9,216 bases of DNA. Source: Bacillota bacterium. GTDB lineage: Bacteria; Bacillota_A; Clostridia; DSM-8532. Location of the stretch: the NCBI GenBank assembly GCA_023424865.1, contig JAFADM010000220.1, positions 1-9,216 of the forward strand. The letters run 5' to 3'. How positions within the stretch are numbered: the stretch's first letter is position 1; each line of letters starts with the position of its first letter. Below are positions 1 to 6,579 of this stretch, one piece after another. A program made the position numbers and the translations under genes. The notes below the pieces were generated by a model. The model was not told the DNA's origin. It worked only from the letters and a program-made list of their open reading frames with translations, and did no database searches.

Positions 1-561
1 CGGGAGGCATTAAAGACGCTGGAAATTCTTGGGGTAACCGAAAGCATTCAGGGCTCCGGCAATTACATTACGGGAAACCATCATAAAAGCCTGACAGAGT
101 CCATGTCCATGATGTTTCTGCTTCAAAAAATAGACAGCCTTCAGATCAGCCAGTTGAGAGAAGCCCTTGAAACCAAAGCGGCTCTTCTTGCCGTGGAAAA
201 TATTACGGACAGCCAGATTGAGCATATGGAGGGCCTGGTGGCTCAAATGGCTCTTAATGTTAACGAGGAGCACAACGTGGCCCTGGACAAGGAGCTTCAC
301 TACACCCTGGCCCAGGCCTCCGGGAACCCCATTATTATTCAGGTTCTGGACGCTCTGTCCGAGCTTATCAACATCTATATCAAGGACAGGCGCAAGGAAA
401 TACTGAGTGACAGCCAGAACGTCACCCGGCTTCAAAGCATTCACGAGGATATTGTAAAAGGCCTCAGGAAAAGAGACTCCCAGGCAACCTATAAGGCCGT
501 TAATGAGCATTTCAGCCTCATCTCCGAATACATAAAGGGCAATCCCTCCATTCTGGGCTAA
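1..561 (+). CDS. lctA: FadR-subfamily GntR transcriptional regulator, C-terminal part (LctA-like)
   Basis: The reading frame is open from base 1 to the TAA at 559-561; the start and most of the DNA-binding domain lie outside the window. The visible 186 residues begin in the recognition-helix/wing part of a GntR winged helix (REALKTLEILGVTES, then QGSGNYI). An all-helical FCD effector domain follows. Likely FCD metal/ligand residues are visible: D96 and H100 in LDKELH, H148 in SIHEDI and H170 in NEHFSLI (numbered from the first visible residue). FCD domains of this family bind small carboxylates, often through a divalent metal. The gene sits just upstream of an EtfB-EtfA-lactate dehydrogenase operon, as LctA does in Acetobacterium woodii. 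A FadR-type operator lies in the following gap, so a lactate-responsive repressor is the best inference. The effector is not shown by the sequence, and the lctA symbol rests on context. Confidence 0.88.
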   Translation, partial: REALKTLEILGVTESIQGSGNYITGNHHKSLTESMSMMFLLQKIDSLQISQLREALETKAALLAVENITDSQIEHMEGLVAQMALNVNEEHNVALDKELHYTLAQASGNPIIIQVLDALSELINIYIKDRRKEILSDSQNVTRLQSIHEDIVKGLRKRDSQATYKAVNEHFSLISEYIKGNPSILG

Positions 562-593
562 AAACCCTGTCTCCTCTCATCACTCTCTCCCTA

Positions 594-622
594 TGGACAA
601 AAGCATTCCCCTGATGTATGAT
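594..622 (+). promoter_or_regulatory. Sigma-A-type promoter of the lctBCD operon
   Basis: A -35 hexamer TGGACA (594-599, five of six matches to TTGACA) is followed by a 17-bp spacer and a -10 hexamer TATGAT (617-622, five of six matches to TATAAT). Transcription would start near 629-630, giving a leader of roughly 90 nt before the ATG at 718. The -35 lies 33 bases after the regulator's stop codon. The enzyme genes can therefore be transcribed separately from the regulator. Confidence 0.72.
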
Positions 623-629
623 CAAGTTA

Positions 630-648
630 AAATTGGTCAGACCAATTT
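630..648 (+). promoter_or_regulatory. FadR/PdhR-type operator palindrome
   Basis: AAATTGGTCAGACCAATTT is a perfect 19-bp dyad centred on A639. Its 17-bp core fits AATTGGTNNNACCAATT, the known binding consensus of the FadR-type GntR regulators PdhR and LldR of E. coli. It begins at the predicted transcription start of the promoter at 594-622, a position where a bound repressor would block initiation or early elongation. The gene immediately upstream encodes a regulator of exactly this subfamily, so autologous binding is likely. Binding itself is inferred. Confidence 0.85.
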
Positions 649-661
649 GGAAACCTTTTAC

Positions 662-703
662 GCTATTCTGTTTTTGGCAATAGCTCGTTTAATGCTTTTA
701 GCA
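662..703 (+). other. Two small hairpins in the lctB 5' leader
   Basis: The leader holds GCTATT (662-667) paired with AATAGC (679-684) around an 11-nt loop. It also holds TGCT (693-696) paired with AGCA (700-703) around TTT, ending at the ribosome binding site AGGGGAGA (703-710). Both stems are short and could be chance. No riboswitch class is recognised. Confidence 0.25.
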
Positions 704-717
704 GGGGAGACAAGACA

Positions 718-1506
718 ATGACAATTCTAGTGTGTATCAAGCAGGTTCCCGGCACCAACAGGGTGGAGGTTGATGAAAAAACCGGCGTCCTGAAACGGGA
801 CGGGGTGGACTCCAAAATGAACCCTTACGATCTCTATGCTCTGGAAACCGCACTTCGGCTAAAGGAAGCCCACGGAGGCAAGGTGACTGTTATCAGCATG
901 GGGCCGCCCCAGGCCATGCAAATTATTCGCGAGGCCTATGCCATGGGCGCCGATGAAGGCATTCTTCTCTCAGACAGGCGGTTTGGCGGCGCCGATGTTC
1001 TTGCAACAGGCTATGCCCTGGCACAGGGTGTTCTTTTGGCAGGAGAATTCGATCTTATTTTGTGCGGCAAGCAAACCACCGACGGCGACACCGCCCAGGT
1101 GGGACCTGAAATGGCTGAAAATCTTCGCGTTCCCAGCCTTTCCAATGTAAAACGCATTGTGGAAGCAGGCCCAGGCTTCCTGACAGCGGAAACAGATCTG
1201 GGTCATTCGGTGCAAACGGCAAAGGTAACCCTTCCCTGCCTTATAACGGTTGAAAAGGATATTTACCAGCCCCGCCTGCCTTCCTATGTGCGCAAAACCC
1301 AAACCGCAAAGCGTCCCATACGGGTGCTTACCCTGGACGATCTTACGGACAACGATGAAAGCCGTTACGGCTTAAACGGTTCTCCCACCCAGGTTCGGCG
1401 AATTTTTCCTCCTGAATCCGGAAGTGCGCGGGAGCTCTGGCAGGGAAAGCCGGAGGAGCTGGCAGACAGATTTACGGAAAAGCTTAAAGCTTTAAAATTC
1501 CTATAA
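718..1506 (+). CDS. lctB: Electron transfer flavoprotein beta subunit of bifurcating lactate dehydrogenase (EtfB/LctB)
   Basis: This 262-residue protein is a full-length EtfB. In complex with EtfA it binds the beta-FAD at which, in bifurcating Etfs, NAD(H) exchanges electrons with ferredoxin and a second flavin. Family motifs visible are the N-terminal CIKQVP, NPYDLYALE (residues 35-43), LSDRRFGGADVLATGYAL (84-101) and the EtfB signature CGKQTTDGDTAQVGPEMAE (116-134). The NPYDLYALE and LSDR-F-G-AD-LATSY type blocks are typical of Etfs paired with bifurcating dehydrogenases rather than of aerobic electron-sink Etfs; this assignment also rests on context. The ATG at 718 has a good AGGGGAGA site 7 bases upstream. 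The gene is first in an EtfB-EtfA-LctD operon, with a 13-base gap to the EtfA gene. The order matches lctBCD of Acetobacterium woodii. An acyl-CoA dehydrogenase partner is less likely because none is present. Confidence 0.9.
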   Translation: MTILVCIKQVPGTNRVEVDEKTGVLKRDGVDSKMNPYDLYALETALRLKEAHGGKVTVISMGPPQAMQIIREAYAMGADEGILLSDRRFGGADVLATGYALAQGVLLAGEFDLILCGKQTTDGDTAQVGPEMAENLRVPSLSNVKRIVEAGPGFLTAETDLGHSVQTAKVTLPCLITVEKDIYQPRLPSYVRKTQTAKRPIRVLTLDDLTDNDESRYGLNGSPTQVRRIFPPESGSARELWQGKPEELADRFTEKLKALKFL

Positions 1507-1519
1507 AGGGGGGGCCACG

Positions 1520-2734
1520 ATGTCAGGATTAATACTAAACCAGGAAAAAATCGGCGACAGGGAGGCCTTTATCCGGCTATGTCCCTTCAATGCCCTTGAA
1601 ATCGCCGAGGGCCAGGTTCAGGTAAACGGTGCCTGCAGGCTCTGCGGCCTGTGCATAAAAAAGGGGCCTCCCGGTGCTGCGCTCAGGGTGGAAGAAAAAA
1701 AGAAAAGCATTGATAAATCCGCCTGGTCCGGTCTGGCCGTCTATGTTGAGTATGGCGACGGTGAAATTCATCCCGTAACGCTGGAGCTTCTGGGAAAAGC
1801 CCGGGAATTGGCCGACAAGGCGGGTCAGAAGGTCAGCTGCCTTTTTGCAGGCTTTGGAATTGAAAAATGTGCCGGGGAGCTGCTTCACTATGGGGCCGAC
1901 ACGGTATATATCTATGATCGCAAGGAGCTGGAGCATTTTCGTGTGGATGCCTATACGGCGGTTTTTGAAGATTTCATACATAAGGTACGCCCCGCTTCCA
2001 TACTCATTGGCGGAACAGCGGCGGGACGTCACCTGGCACCCAGGGTAGCCGCCCGTTTCAGGACAGGACTCACCGCGGACTGCACCGTGCTGGATATACG
2101 TGAAAACACGGATTTGATACAAATCCGGCCGGCCTTCGGCGGTAATATCATGGCCCATATTGAAACCCCCAACGCCCGGCCCCAGATGGCAACGGTACGT
2201 TACAAGGTAATGAACGCACCTCAAAGAAGCTCCCGGCCCTCCGGCAAGCTTGTGTTCCCAGAGCTTTCTTCTGAAGCGCTGGTGTCAGACATTGAAATTT
2301 TAGGCTCGGTGCCAAAGCCCAGGGAAAGGTTTATAGAAAACGCCGAGGTGCTTGTAGTTGCCGGCAAGGGCGTGCGTTCCGCCTCCGACCTGAAGCTTAT
2401 TGAAGATCTGGCAGAGCTTCTGGGAGGCGAAACGGCCTGTACCCGGCCTCTCATTGAGGCAGGATGGTTTGATCCCAAGCGGCAAATCGGTTTAAGCGGC
2501 CGAACAGTGCGTCCAAAGCTCATTATAGCCTGCGGCGTTTCGGGCTCTGTCCAGTTCTCTGCGGGCATGAGCCAGGCAGAGGTCATCTTTGCTGTCAATA
2601 AGGATGAGAAAGCACCTATATTCAAGCTGGCCCATTATGGTATTGTGGGTGATCTCTATGAGGTTCTTCCTCTTATGATGGCGAAGGCAAAAGCTTTCAA
2701 AAACGGTGGGGAGGTTTTGTTCAATGGAATATAA
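1520..2734 (+). CDS. lctC: Electron transfer flavoprotein alpha subunit with N-terminal [4Fe-4S] ferredoxin-like domain (EtfA/LctC)
   Basis: This 404-residue protein is an EtfA about 60-70 residues longer at the N terminus than plain EtfA. Residues 1-60 form a half-ferredoxin: C21 (CPFNAL) with C39, C42 and C45 (CRLCGLC) supplies four ligands for one cubane cluster. The second CP motif is replaced by GPP at 49-51, so only one cluster is expected. Such a domain is known in LctC and CarE-type EtfA, where it passes electrons between ferredoxin and the bifurcating flavin. The Etf alpha N-terminal fold follows (about 70-260). The C-terminal FAD domain shows [10 protein letters not shown] (324-333), CGVSGSVQF (338-346), NKDEKAPIF (360-368) and GIVGD (374-378). 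The ATG at 1520 is preceded by AGGGGGGG at 1507-1514. The stop overlaps the next gene by 11 bases, which suggests translational coupling with lctD. Confidence 0.92.
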   Translation: MSGLILNQEKIGDREAFIRLCPFNALEIAEGQVQVNGACRLCGLCIKKGPPGAALRVEEKKKSIDKSAWSGLAVYVEYGDGEIHPVTLELLGKARELADKAGQKVSCLFAGFGIEKCAGELLHYGADTVYIYDRKELEHFRVDAYTAVFEDFIHKVRPASILIGGTAAGRHLAPRVAARFRTGLTADCTVLDIRENTDLIQIRPAFGGNIMAHIETPNARPQMATVRYKVMNAPQRSSRPSGKLVFPELSSEALVSDIEILGSVPKPRERFIENAEVLVVAGKGVRSASDLKLIEDLAELLGGETACTRPLIEAGWFDPKRQIGLSGRTVRPKLIIACGVSGSVQFSAGMSQAEVIFAVNKDEKAPIFKLAHYGIVGDLYEVLPLMMAKAKAFKNGGEVLFNGI

Positions 2735-4121
2735 AGCATTTGACGAAAAGGATTATACTGCTCTTCGCCATATTTTAAACGACGATGAGCGGGTGCTCTG
2801 GAAAGACGCCATCCAAGAGGAATACAGCCATGATGAATTGGGCGGAGCCAGCTGCTACCCGGATCTGGTGATTAAGGCCTCATCTGCAAAAGAGATTTCG
2901 GAAGTAATGACCTACGCCTATATGAGGAAAATCCCGGTAACACCCAGAGGCTCAGGGACGGGCCTGGTAGGCGCTGCCGTCCCCGTAGAAAGGGGCATCC
3001 TTCTTGACATGAGCCTTATGAACCGGATTCTTGAGCTGGATGAGGAAAATCTCACCGTTACGGTGGAGCCGGGAGTACTTCTTATGGATTTGTCCGCCTA
3101 TGTGGAAACCCACGACCTTTTTTATCCCCCGGATCCGGGAGAAAAGACGGCCACCATCGGCGGAAACATCAGCACCAACGCAGGAGGCATGCGGGCCGTG
3201 AAGTACGGCGTCACCCGGGACTATGTACGGGGCCTTGAGATAGTCCTTCCCAACGGCCATATGGTGGAGCTTGGCGGCAAGGTGGTTAAAAACAGCTCGG
3301 GCTATGCCCTGAAAGATTTGATTATTGGCTCGGAGGGAACTCTGGGCATTATAACCAAAGCGGTTTTAAGGCTCCTTCCGCTTCCTAAGAAAGACATAAG
3401 CCTGCTTATCCCCTTCCCTACCCTTGAACAGGCCATAAGAACCGTTCCGCTGATTATTAAATCCAAATCCCAACCCACGGCCATCGAGTTTATGCAGCGT
3501 GAAATTATTCTGGACGCGGAAGAGTTTTTAGGCAAAAAATTCCCCGATAATCAGGCGGATTCCTACCTGCTTTTGAAGTTTGACGGAAACTCAACGGAGG
3601 AAATCGAAGCCCATTTTGATAAAACGGCGCAAATATGCCTTGAACAGGGTGCCCTGGATATTCTCATCTCCGACACCGAAGAACGGAATGATTCCATCTG
3701 GAAGGCCCGGGGCGCTTTTTTGGAAGCCATCAAAGCCTCCACCACCGCCATGGATGAGGTGGATGTGGTGGTTCCCCGGAACAAGGTAAGTGAAATGGTG
3801 GAATTCAGCCATCAGCTTCGTGAAAAAACCGGGATACGCATCAAGAGCTTCGGCCACGCGGGGGACGGCAATCTTCACGCCTATCTTTTAAAGGATGAAT
3901 TAAGCCAGGAGGAATGGGAGCACCGTATGGCGCTCACCATGGAAGCGATGTACGCCAAGGCTCGTGAGCTTAAAGGACAGGTTTCCGGTGAGCACGGCAT
4001 CGGCTTTGCTAAAAAAGCCTACCTCCGTCAAGCCCTGGACCCCGATATTCTGACGCTTATGCGGGGCATCAAGCTGGCCTTTGATCCTCATAACCTGTTA
4101 AATCCCGGAAAGGTTTTTTAA
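2724..4121 (+). CDS. lctD: FAD-dependent D-lactate dehydrogenase subunit of the bifurcating complex (LctD, GlcD family)
   Basis: Counted from the ATG at 2724 the protein has 465 residues, the usual size for LctD/GlcD. It has a PCMH-type FAD domain (about 45-220) with [14 protein letters not shown] (74-87), [15 protein letters not shown] (134-148), [13 protein letters not shown] (150-162) and [11 protein letters not shown] (201-211). A C-terminal FAD-oxidase/substrate cap domain follows, with [10 protein letters not shown] (376-385) and SGEHGIG (421-427). H378, H385, H424 and E423 are the conserved residues expected around the active-site metal and hydroxyacid. It would oxidise D-lactate to pyruvate and pass electrons to EtfAB. 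ATG 2724 is preferred over an in-frame GTG at 2706 because GGGGAGG (2708-2714) lies 9 bases before it. The gene overlaps lctC by 11 bases. Other 2-hydroxyacids, such as glycolate or 2-hydroxyglutarate, cannot be excluded as substrates. No convincing terminator follows. Confidence 0.88.
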   Translation: MEYKAFDEKDYTALRHILNDDERVLWKDAIQEEYSHDELGGASCYPDLVIKASSAKEISEVMTYAYMRKIPVTPRGSGTGLVGAAVPVERGILLDMSLMNRILELDEENLTVTVEPGVLLMDLSAYVETHDLFYPPDPGEKTATIGGNISTNAGGMRAVKYGVTRDYVRGLEIVLPNGHMVELGGKVVKNSSGYALKDLIIGSEGTLGIITKAVLRLLPLPKKDISLLIPFPTLEQAIRTVPLIIKSKSQPTAIEFMQREIILDAEEFLGKKFPDNQADSYLLLKFDGNSTEEIEAHFDKTAQICLEQGALDILISDTEERNDSIWKARGAFLEAIKASTTAMDEVDVVVPRNKVSEMVEFSHQLREKTGIRIKSFGHAGDGNLHAYLLKDELSQEEWEHRMALTMEAMYAKARELKGQVSGEHGIGFAKKAYLRQALDPDILTLMRGIKLAFDPHNLLNPGKVF

Positions 4122-4129
4122 AGCGTCGG

Positions 4130-4183
4130 TTTTATACTGCTTTTTACAGTTTTTATACTGCATTTATTTTGCTTTTATACTGC
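4130..4183 (+). repeat. Three phased direct repeats TTTTATACTGC
   Basis: Identical 11-bp copies occur at 4130-4140, 4151-4161 and 4173-4183, with starts 21 and 22 bases apart, about two helical turns. All three face the same way and lie on one side of the helix. Each contains TATACT, a -10-like hexamer, but no fitting -35 is found at 16-18 bp. They lie just after lctD and 150-200 bases before the hydrolase gene. A multi-site regulator target is possible; local slippage or duplication is the alternative. Confidence 0.6.
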
Positions 4184-4204
4184 GTTCATTTCCTGCAAAA
4201 GGCT

Positions 4205-4238
4205 AGTGTAGACAAGTCCCCTATGATACACTTGCACT
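4205..4238. other. Bulged inverted repeat between lctD and the hydrolase gene
   Basis: AGTG (4205-4208) and CAAGT (4213-4217) pair with ACTTG (4230-4234) and CACT (4235-4238). This gives a nine-pair stem with a TAGA bulge and a 12-nt loop. An alternative pairing is AGTGTA (4205-4210) with TACACT (4227-4232). There is no adjacent T-run, so it is not a standard terminator. It may be an operator, or a weak transcription end for lctD. Confidence 0.35.
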
Positions 4239-4255
4239 AAAGCGGCCTTTTATTA

Positions 4256-4322
4256 ATCCTGCATTGAGAATTACCCGGAGCGAAAGGCGGAAGCCTGTCC
4301 GTCAATTAACCCAATGCAGGAT
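4256..4322 (+). ncRNA. Candidate structured leader (67-nt long-range hairpin) upstream of the hydrolase gene
   Basis: The ends ATCCTGCATTG (4256-4266) and CAATGCAGGAT (4312-4322) form a perfect 11-bp stem. Nested within are AATT (4269-4272) with AATT (4304-4307), CGGA (4276-4279) with TCCG (4298-4301), and AGGC (4285-4288) with GCCT (4293-4296), closed by a GGAA tetraloop of the GNRA type. The structure ends 4 bases before the AGGAG ribosome binding site at 4327-4331. It could act as an RNA control element or be a relic of a small palindromic repeat. I recognise no known riboswitch class in it. Confidence 0.45.
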
Positions 4323-4335
4323 ACGCAGGAGAGTT

Positions 4336-5298
4336 ATGGGAAAAAGTTTTAAATTAAAACCGAGAGCAGCAATTGTTATTCTGCTTTTGTTTTTTGCTGC
4401 AGGAGCTCTCTGGCAGAACATCATGCAGCGTGGAGAGGATAAAAGCCATGCACCTGAGGGAGTTTTTGTGGACACCGGCACCTACAGTGCCCATTGCTAT
4501 ATCAAAGGTGCCGGCAGCACCACTCTTGTATTCCTGTCCGGCTCGGGAACGCCATGTGCGTATACGGATTTCTATTACTTACAAAATGCATTAAGTGAGC
4601 ATGGTCAAACGCTGTCGTTTGACCATGCCGGATTTGGCTGGAGTTCGGACACAAAGGCTAAAAGAGATATTGACAGTCTGGCTGACGAGCTGGCTGTTAT
4701 TATTGATGCTCTTGTCCCAAAAGACAACACCATACTTTTAGTAAGCCATTCACTGGGATCGCTGGAAGCCATCGGCTATACCCAGAAATACGAAGACAGG
4801 ATTACGGGCATCGTATTCCTGGACGGCGGCAGCCCTGAGTTTTATGCTGAAAGCTCAGAAATCCCTTCCTTTATCCTTAATAGGGCAAGCGCATTCCTGC
4901 GGGTAACGGGTATAAACCGTTTGCTGGGAGAAGGTGGCGTACTCCTGCCCTTATATGGTGAAGATATCCGGAATAAAAAGCTTCCCGCATCCCTTAAGGC
5001 TCTTGATAAGGCCATGTATTACAAGCATACAGGCTCAGGAATTAACTTAAGCACAATTTCATGCATCAACGAAAATGCGGCAGCTGTGCTTAATAACGGC
5101 TCAATTGACACCACACCTGTCCTTGTTCTCTCCTCAGACAGCGGAGAGGCGTGGCAGAAGGTTCAGGAGCAGCTTGCCGGTTGGTCAAAAAGCAGCCGAC
5201 AGATAACCCTTGATAAGGGCGAGCACTATATTCACTGGTCGGACTCGGACGAAGTCATCCGGCAAATCGAGTTCTTTAAAGACACATTGTTAAAATAA
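4336..5298 (+). CDS. Membrane-anchored alpha/beta hydrolase
   Basis: This 320-residue protein starts with a short basic segment and one hydrophobic helix (about 11-25). It is therefore probably anchored in the membrane with the catalytic domain outside. The alpha/beta-hydrolase fold follows. The oxyanion region is LSGSGTP (67-73). The FDHAGFGWS strand-turn (95-103) is typical of the family. The nucleophile elbow is SHSLG with Ser139. The likely acid is Asp268 in LSSDSG, and the likely catalytic His is His297 in GEHYIH. The substrate is unknown; esterase, peptidase-like or lactonase activities are all possible. The ATG at 4336 has AGGAGAG at 4327-4333. An upstream in-frame TTG at 4264 falls inside the hairpin stem, would add a basic non-family extension, and is rejected. 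A GNAT gene follows 35 bases later, probably in the same transcript. Base composition is more AT-rich than in the lct genes. Confidence 0.85.
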   Translation: MGKSFKLKPRAAIVILLLFFAAGALWQNIMQRGEDKSHAPEGVFVDTGTYSAHCYIKGAGSTTLVFLSGSGTPCAYTDFYYLQNALSEHGQTLSFDHAGFGWSSDTKAKRDIDSLADELAVIIDALVPKDNTILLVSHSLGSLEAIGYTQKYEDRITGIVFLDGGSPEFYAESSEIPSFILNRASAFLRVTGINRLLGEGGVLLPLYGEDIRNKKLPASLKALDKAMYYKHTGSGINLSTISCINENAAAVLNNGSIDTTPVLVLSSDSGEAWQKVQEQLAGWSKSSRQITLDKGEHYIHWSDSDEVIRQIEFFKDTLLK

Positions 5299-5333
5299 TA
5301 TCATTGAACTTATTAATAAAAGGAGAAGGAAAT

Positions 5334-5768
5334 ATGATTTTTTTAATTCGAAACGCAGCACCTGACGATTTTGACAGTGTTTACCCCCTCTTCGAGCAGC
5401 TCTGGCCCAATAAGAAGCTTAATAAAAACGATTTGAATACCGTATTTCAAAGAGGCGTAATCTCCCAGACGGACGAATTATTTTGCGCTGTACTGGATGG
5501 TAGAGTAATTGGTTTTTGTGCTTATGCCATTGTTAATAATTTATGGCAGGAGGGCTGTATCTCCTACATTTATGCAATGGTTATTGATGAAAGTTTACGC
5601 GGAAAGGGTTATGGCAGTAAGCTTATTGAGGAAGCCATCGCACGCTCAAGGGAGCAGGGAATGAAACGGGTGGAGCTGGATTCCGGTTTTCAAAGAGAAA
5701 AAGCCCATCAATTTTATGAAAAGCTTGGGTTTGATAAACGGGCTTTTATATTTTCTTACACGCTTTGA
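5334..5768 (+). CDS. GNAT family N-acetyltransferase
   Basis: This 144-residue protein is a compact single-domain GNAT of typical length. It opens with IRNAAPDDFDSVYPLF (alpha1 region). The acetyl-CoA pyrophosphate-binding motif A is at about 78-97, with SYIYAMVIDESLRGKGYG and the R89-G-K-G-Y-G94 loop. The C-terminal motif B has the ELDSGFQREKAHQFYEKLGF pattern in which F/Y-E-K-L-G-F is conserved. It would transfer an acetyl group from acetyl-CoA to an amine; the acceptor cannot be predicted. The ATG at 5334 is chosen because AGGAGAAGGA (5321-5330) lies just before it. A TTG at 5304 would place the ribosome binding site inside the gene. It lies 35 bases after the hydrolase gene and ahead of a strong terminator. 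It is noticeably AT-rich compared with the flanking metabolic operons, consistent with separate acquisition. Confidence 0.9.
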   Translation: MIFLIRNAAPDDFDSVYPLFEQLWPNKKLNKNDLNTVFQRGVISQTDELFCAVLDGRVIGFCAYAIVNNLWQEGCISYIYAMVIDESLRGKGYGSKLIEEAIARSREQGMKRVELDSGFQREKAHQFYEKLGFDKRAFIFSYTL

Positions 5769-5875
5769 AATTTTGCTCAAGCCCTTATAAAAGAGGACAA
5801 TTAAATTAACCACGCCCCTGGCTCTCTTAGCGCAAGCAAAGATTGCCATTCAGGTTCCCAAGCCCCTTGTTGTTT

Positions 5876-5929
5876 TCATAAAAAAAGTAATGCCCTATGC
5901 AAAAACACAGGGCATTACTTTTTTTATGA
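5876..5929. terminator. Bidirectional intrinsic terminator
   Basis: A perfect 21-bp inverted repeat (5876-5896 with 5909-5929) has a 12-nt loop. The GC-richer core GTAATGCCCT/AGGGCATTAC is flanked by A7 on the left and T7 on the right (5919-5925). It therefore yields a hairpin plus U-run on both strands. It lies between the GNAT gene (+) and the lipoprotein gene (-), which converge here, and would terminate both. The 107 bases between the GNAT stop and this stem show nothing recognisable. Confidence 0.93.
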
Positions 5930-5967
5930 GTTTTCTTTTATAAGTCCTCACATTGGTTTCGTGAAAC

Positions 5968-6516
5968 TTATTTTTTCACTTCCTGAGCACCGGTAACCTT
6001 GCTTTTTTCATCCATGGTGAAGGTATCCTTGGCAGAATCGGTGGTGAAGTAAACATTTCCTTCTACGGTTGCGTCCACCAGCTGGAAATTATCCACGGAA
6101 ACATAAAGATCACCCTTGAAGGTTCCGCTCTGAATACGGGCATTAGGGCTGGTTACGGTAAGCTTGGGTGCGGTGAGGGTGAAGCGGTTTGTTACAACGT
6201 GGTTATCGTCCTGAGTATACAGAGCGATTTTCCTTTGAATAACATCATTACCCTTATCGTCCTTCTTGCCGTTTGTGAATTCGCCTTCCAGAGTCAGCTC
6301 CTTATCGAAGGTCATATCCTTAAGGGCGGCGATAATCCAGGTACCATCCGTGCCCAGAGCCTTTTCAAAGTTTGCCTCGGTATCTACTATGGAAGCGGTA
6401 GTGGTTACATCGGGAGTTGCACTACCCGAAGGTGTTGGTGTACCTGCGGTTCCGCCGCAAGCGGCCAGAGAAAGGGTTAGAACGGTTGCTAAGGTTGCAG
6501 CAATAATACGTTTCAT
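5968..6516 (-). CDS. Small secreted lipoprotein of unknown function
   Basis: This 182-residue protein has a clear lipoprotein signal peptide: MKRIIAATLA, a hydrophobic core, and the lipobox LAAC with Cys20 as the lipidated residue. A Gly/Thr/Pro/Ser-rich linker (21-42) follows. The mature domain is rich in predicted beta strands. Two similar segments, GTFKGDLYV (131-139) and ATVEGNVYF (149-157), are 18 residues apart and recall the rungs of beta-solenoid or bactofilin-like folds. No catalytic motif is visible and I do not recognise the family. The ATG has a strong site on the minus strand (AGGAGGA, complement of 6524-6530), 7 bases upstream. It is 178 bases downstream of nspC on the same strand. 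Cotranscription is possible, but its own promoter is likelier given the gap. It probably faces the outside of the cytoplasmic membrane. Confidence 0.85.
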   Translation of the reverse strand: MKRIIAATLATVLTLSLAACGGTAGTPTPSGSATPDVTTTASIVDTEANFEKALGTDGTWIIAALKDMTFDKELTLEGEFTNGKKDDKGNDVIQRKIALYTQDDNHVVTNRFTLTAPKLTVTSPNARIQSGTFKGDLYVSVDNFQLVDATVEGNVYFTTDSAKDTFTMDEKSKVTGAQEVKK

Positions 6517-6579
6517 TTTTTAGTCCTCCTAATTTACTTATATACTTACTTAGAATCTATATATAGGCTTGAGTTATAC

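Noticed and set aside
1577..2224. A 215-residue open frame on the minus strand opposite lctC, with others opposite lctB, lctD, nspC and the dehydrogenase
   Set aside because: They are shadows of strongly recognisable genes on the other strand. They lack family motifs and are not arranged with plausible ribosome binding sites.
2706..2723. GTG start six codons upstream for lctD
   Set aside because: The ribosome binding site GGGGAGG at 2708-2714 would lie inside the coding region, and the ATG at 2724 fits it well.
4130..4183. CRISPR array
   Set aside because: The repeats are only 11 bp with spacers of about 10 bp, far below CRISPR dimensions, and there are no cas genes.
4256..4322. Intrinsic terminator of lctD
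   Set aside because: No T-run follows the stem on either side, and the next bases are a ribosome binding site.
4264..4335. N-terminal extension of the hydrolase from an in-frame TTG
   Set aside because: It translates the 67-nt hairpin into a basic non-family peptide, while the ATG at 4336 has an AGGAGAG site and starts right before the membrane anchor.
4122..4335. Insertion sequence remnant
   Set aside because: No transposase fragment, target-site duplication or terminal inverted repeat typical of an IS could be identified; only short repeats and hairpins are present.
5304..5333. TTG start ten codons upstream for the GNAT gene
   Set aside because: The extension contains the AGGAGAAGGA ribosome binding site itself, and GNAT homology begins at the ATG at 5334.
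5876..5929. Mobile palindromic repeat or operator
   Set aside because: Its position between convergent genes, and A and T tracts on both sides of a GC-richer stem, are fully explained as a bidirectional terminator.
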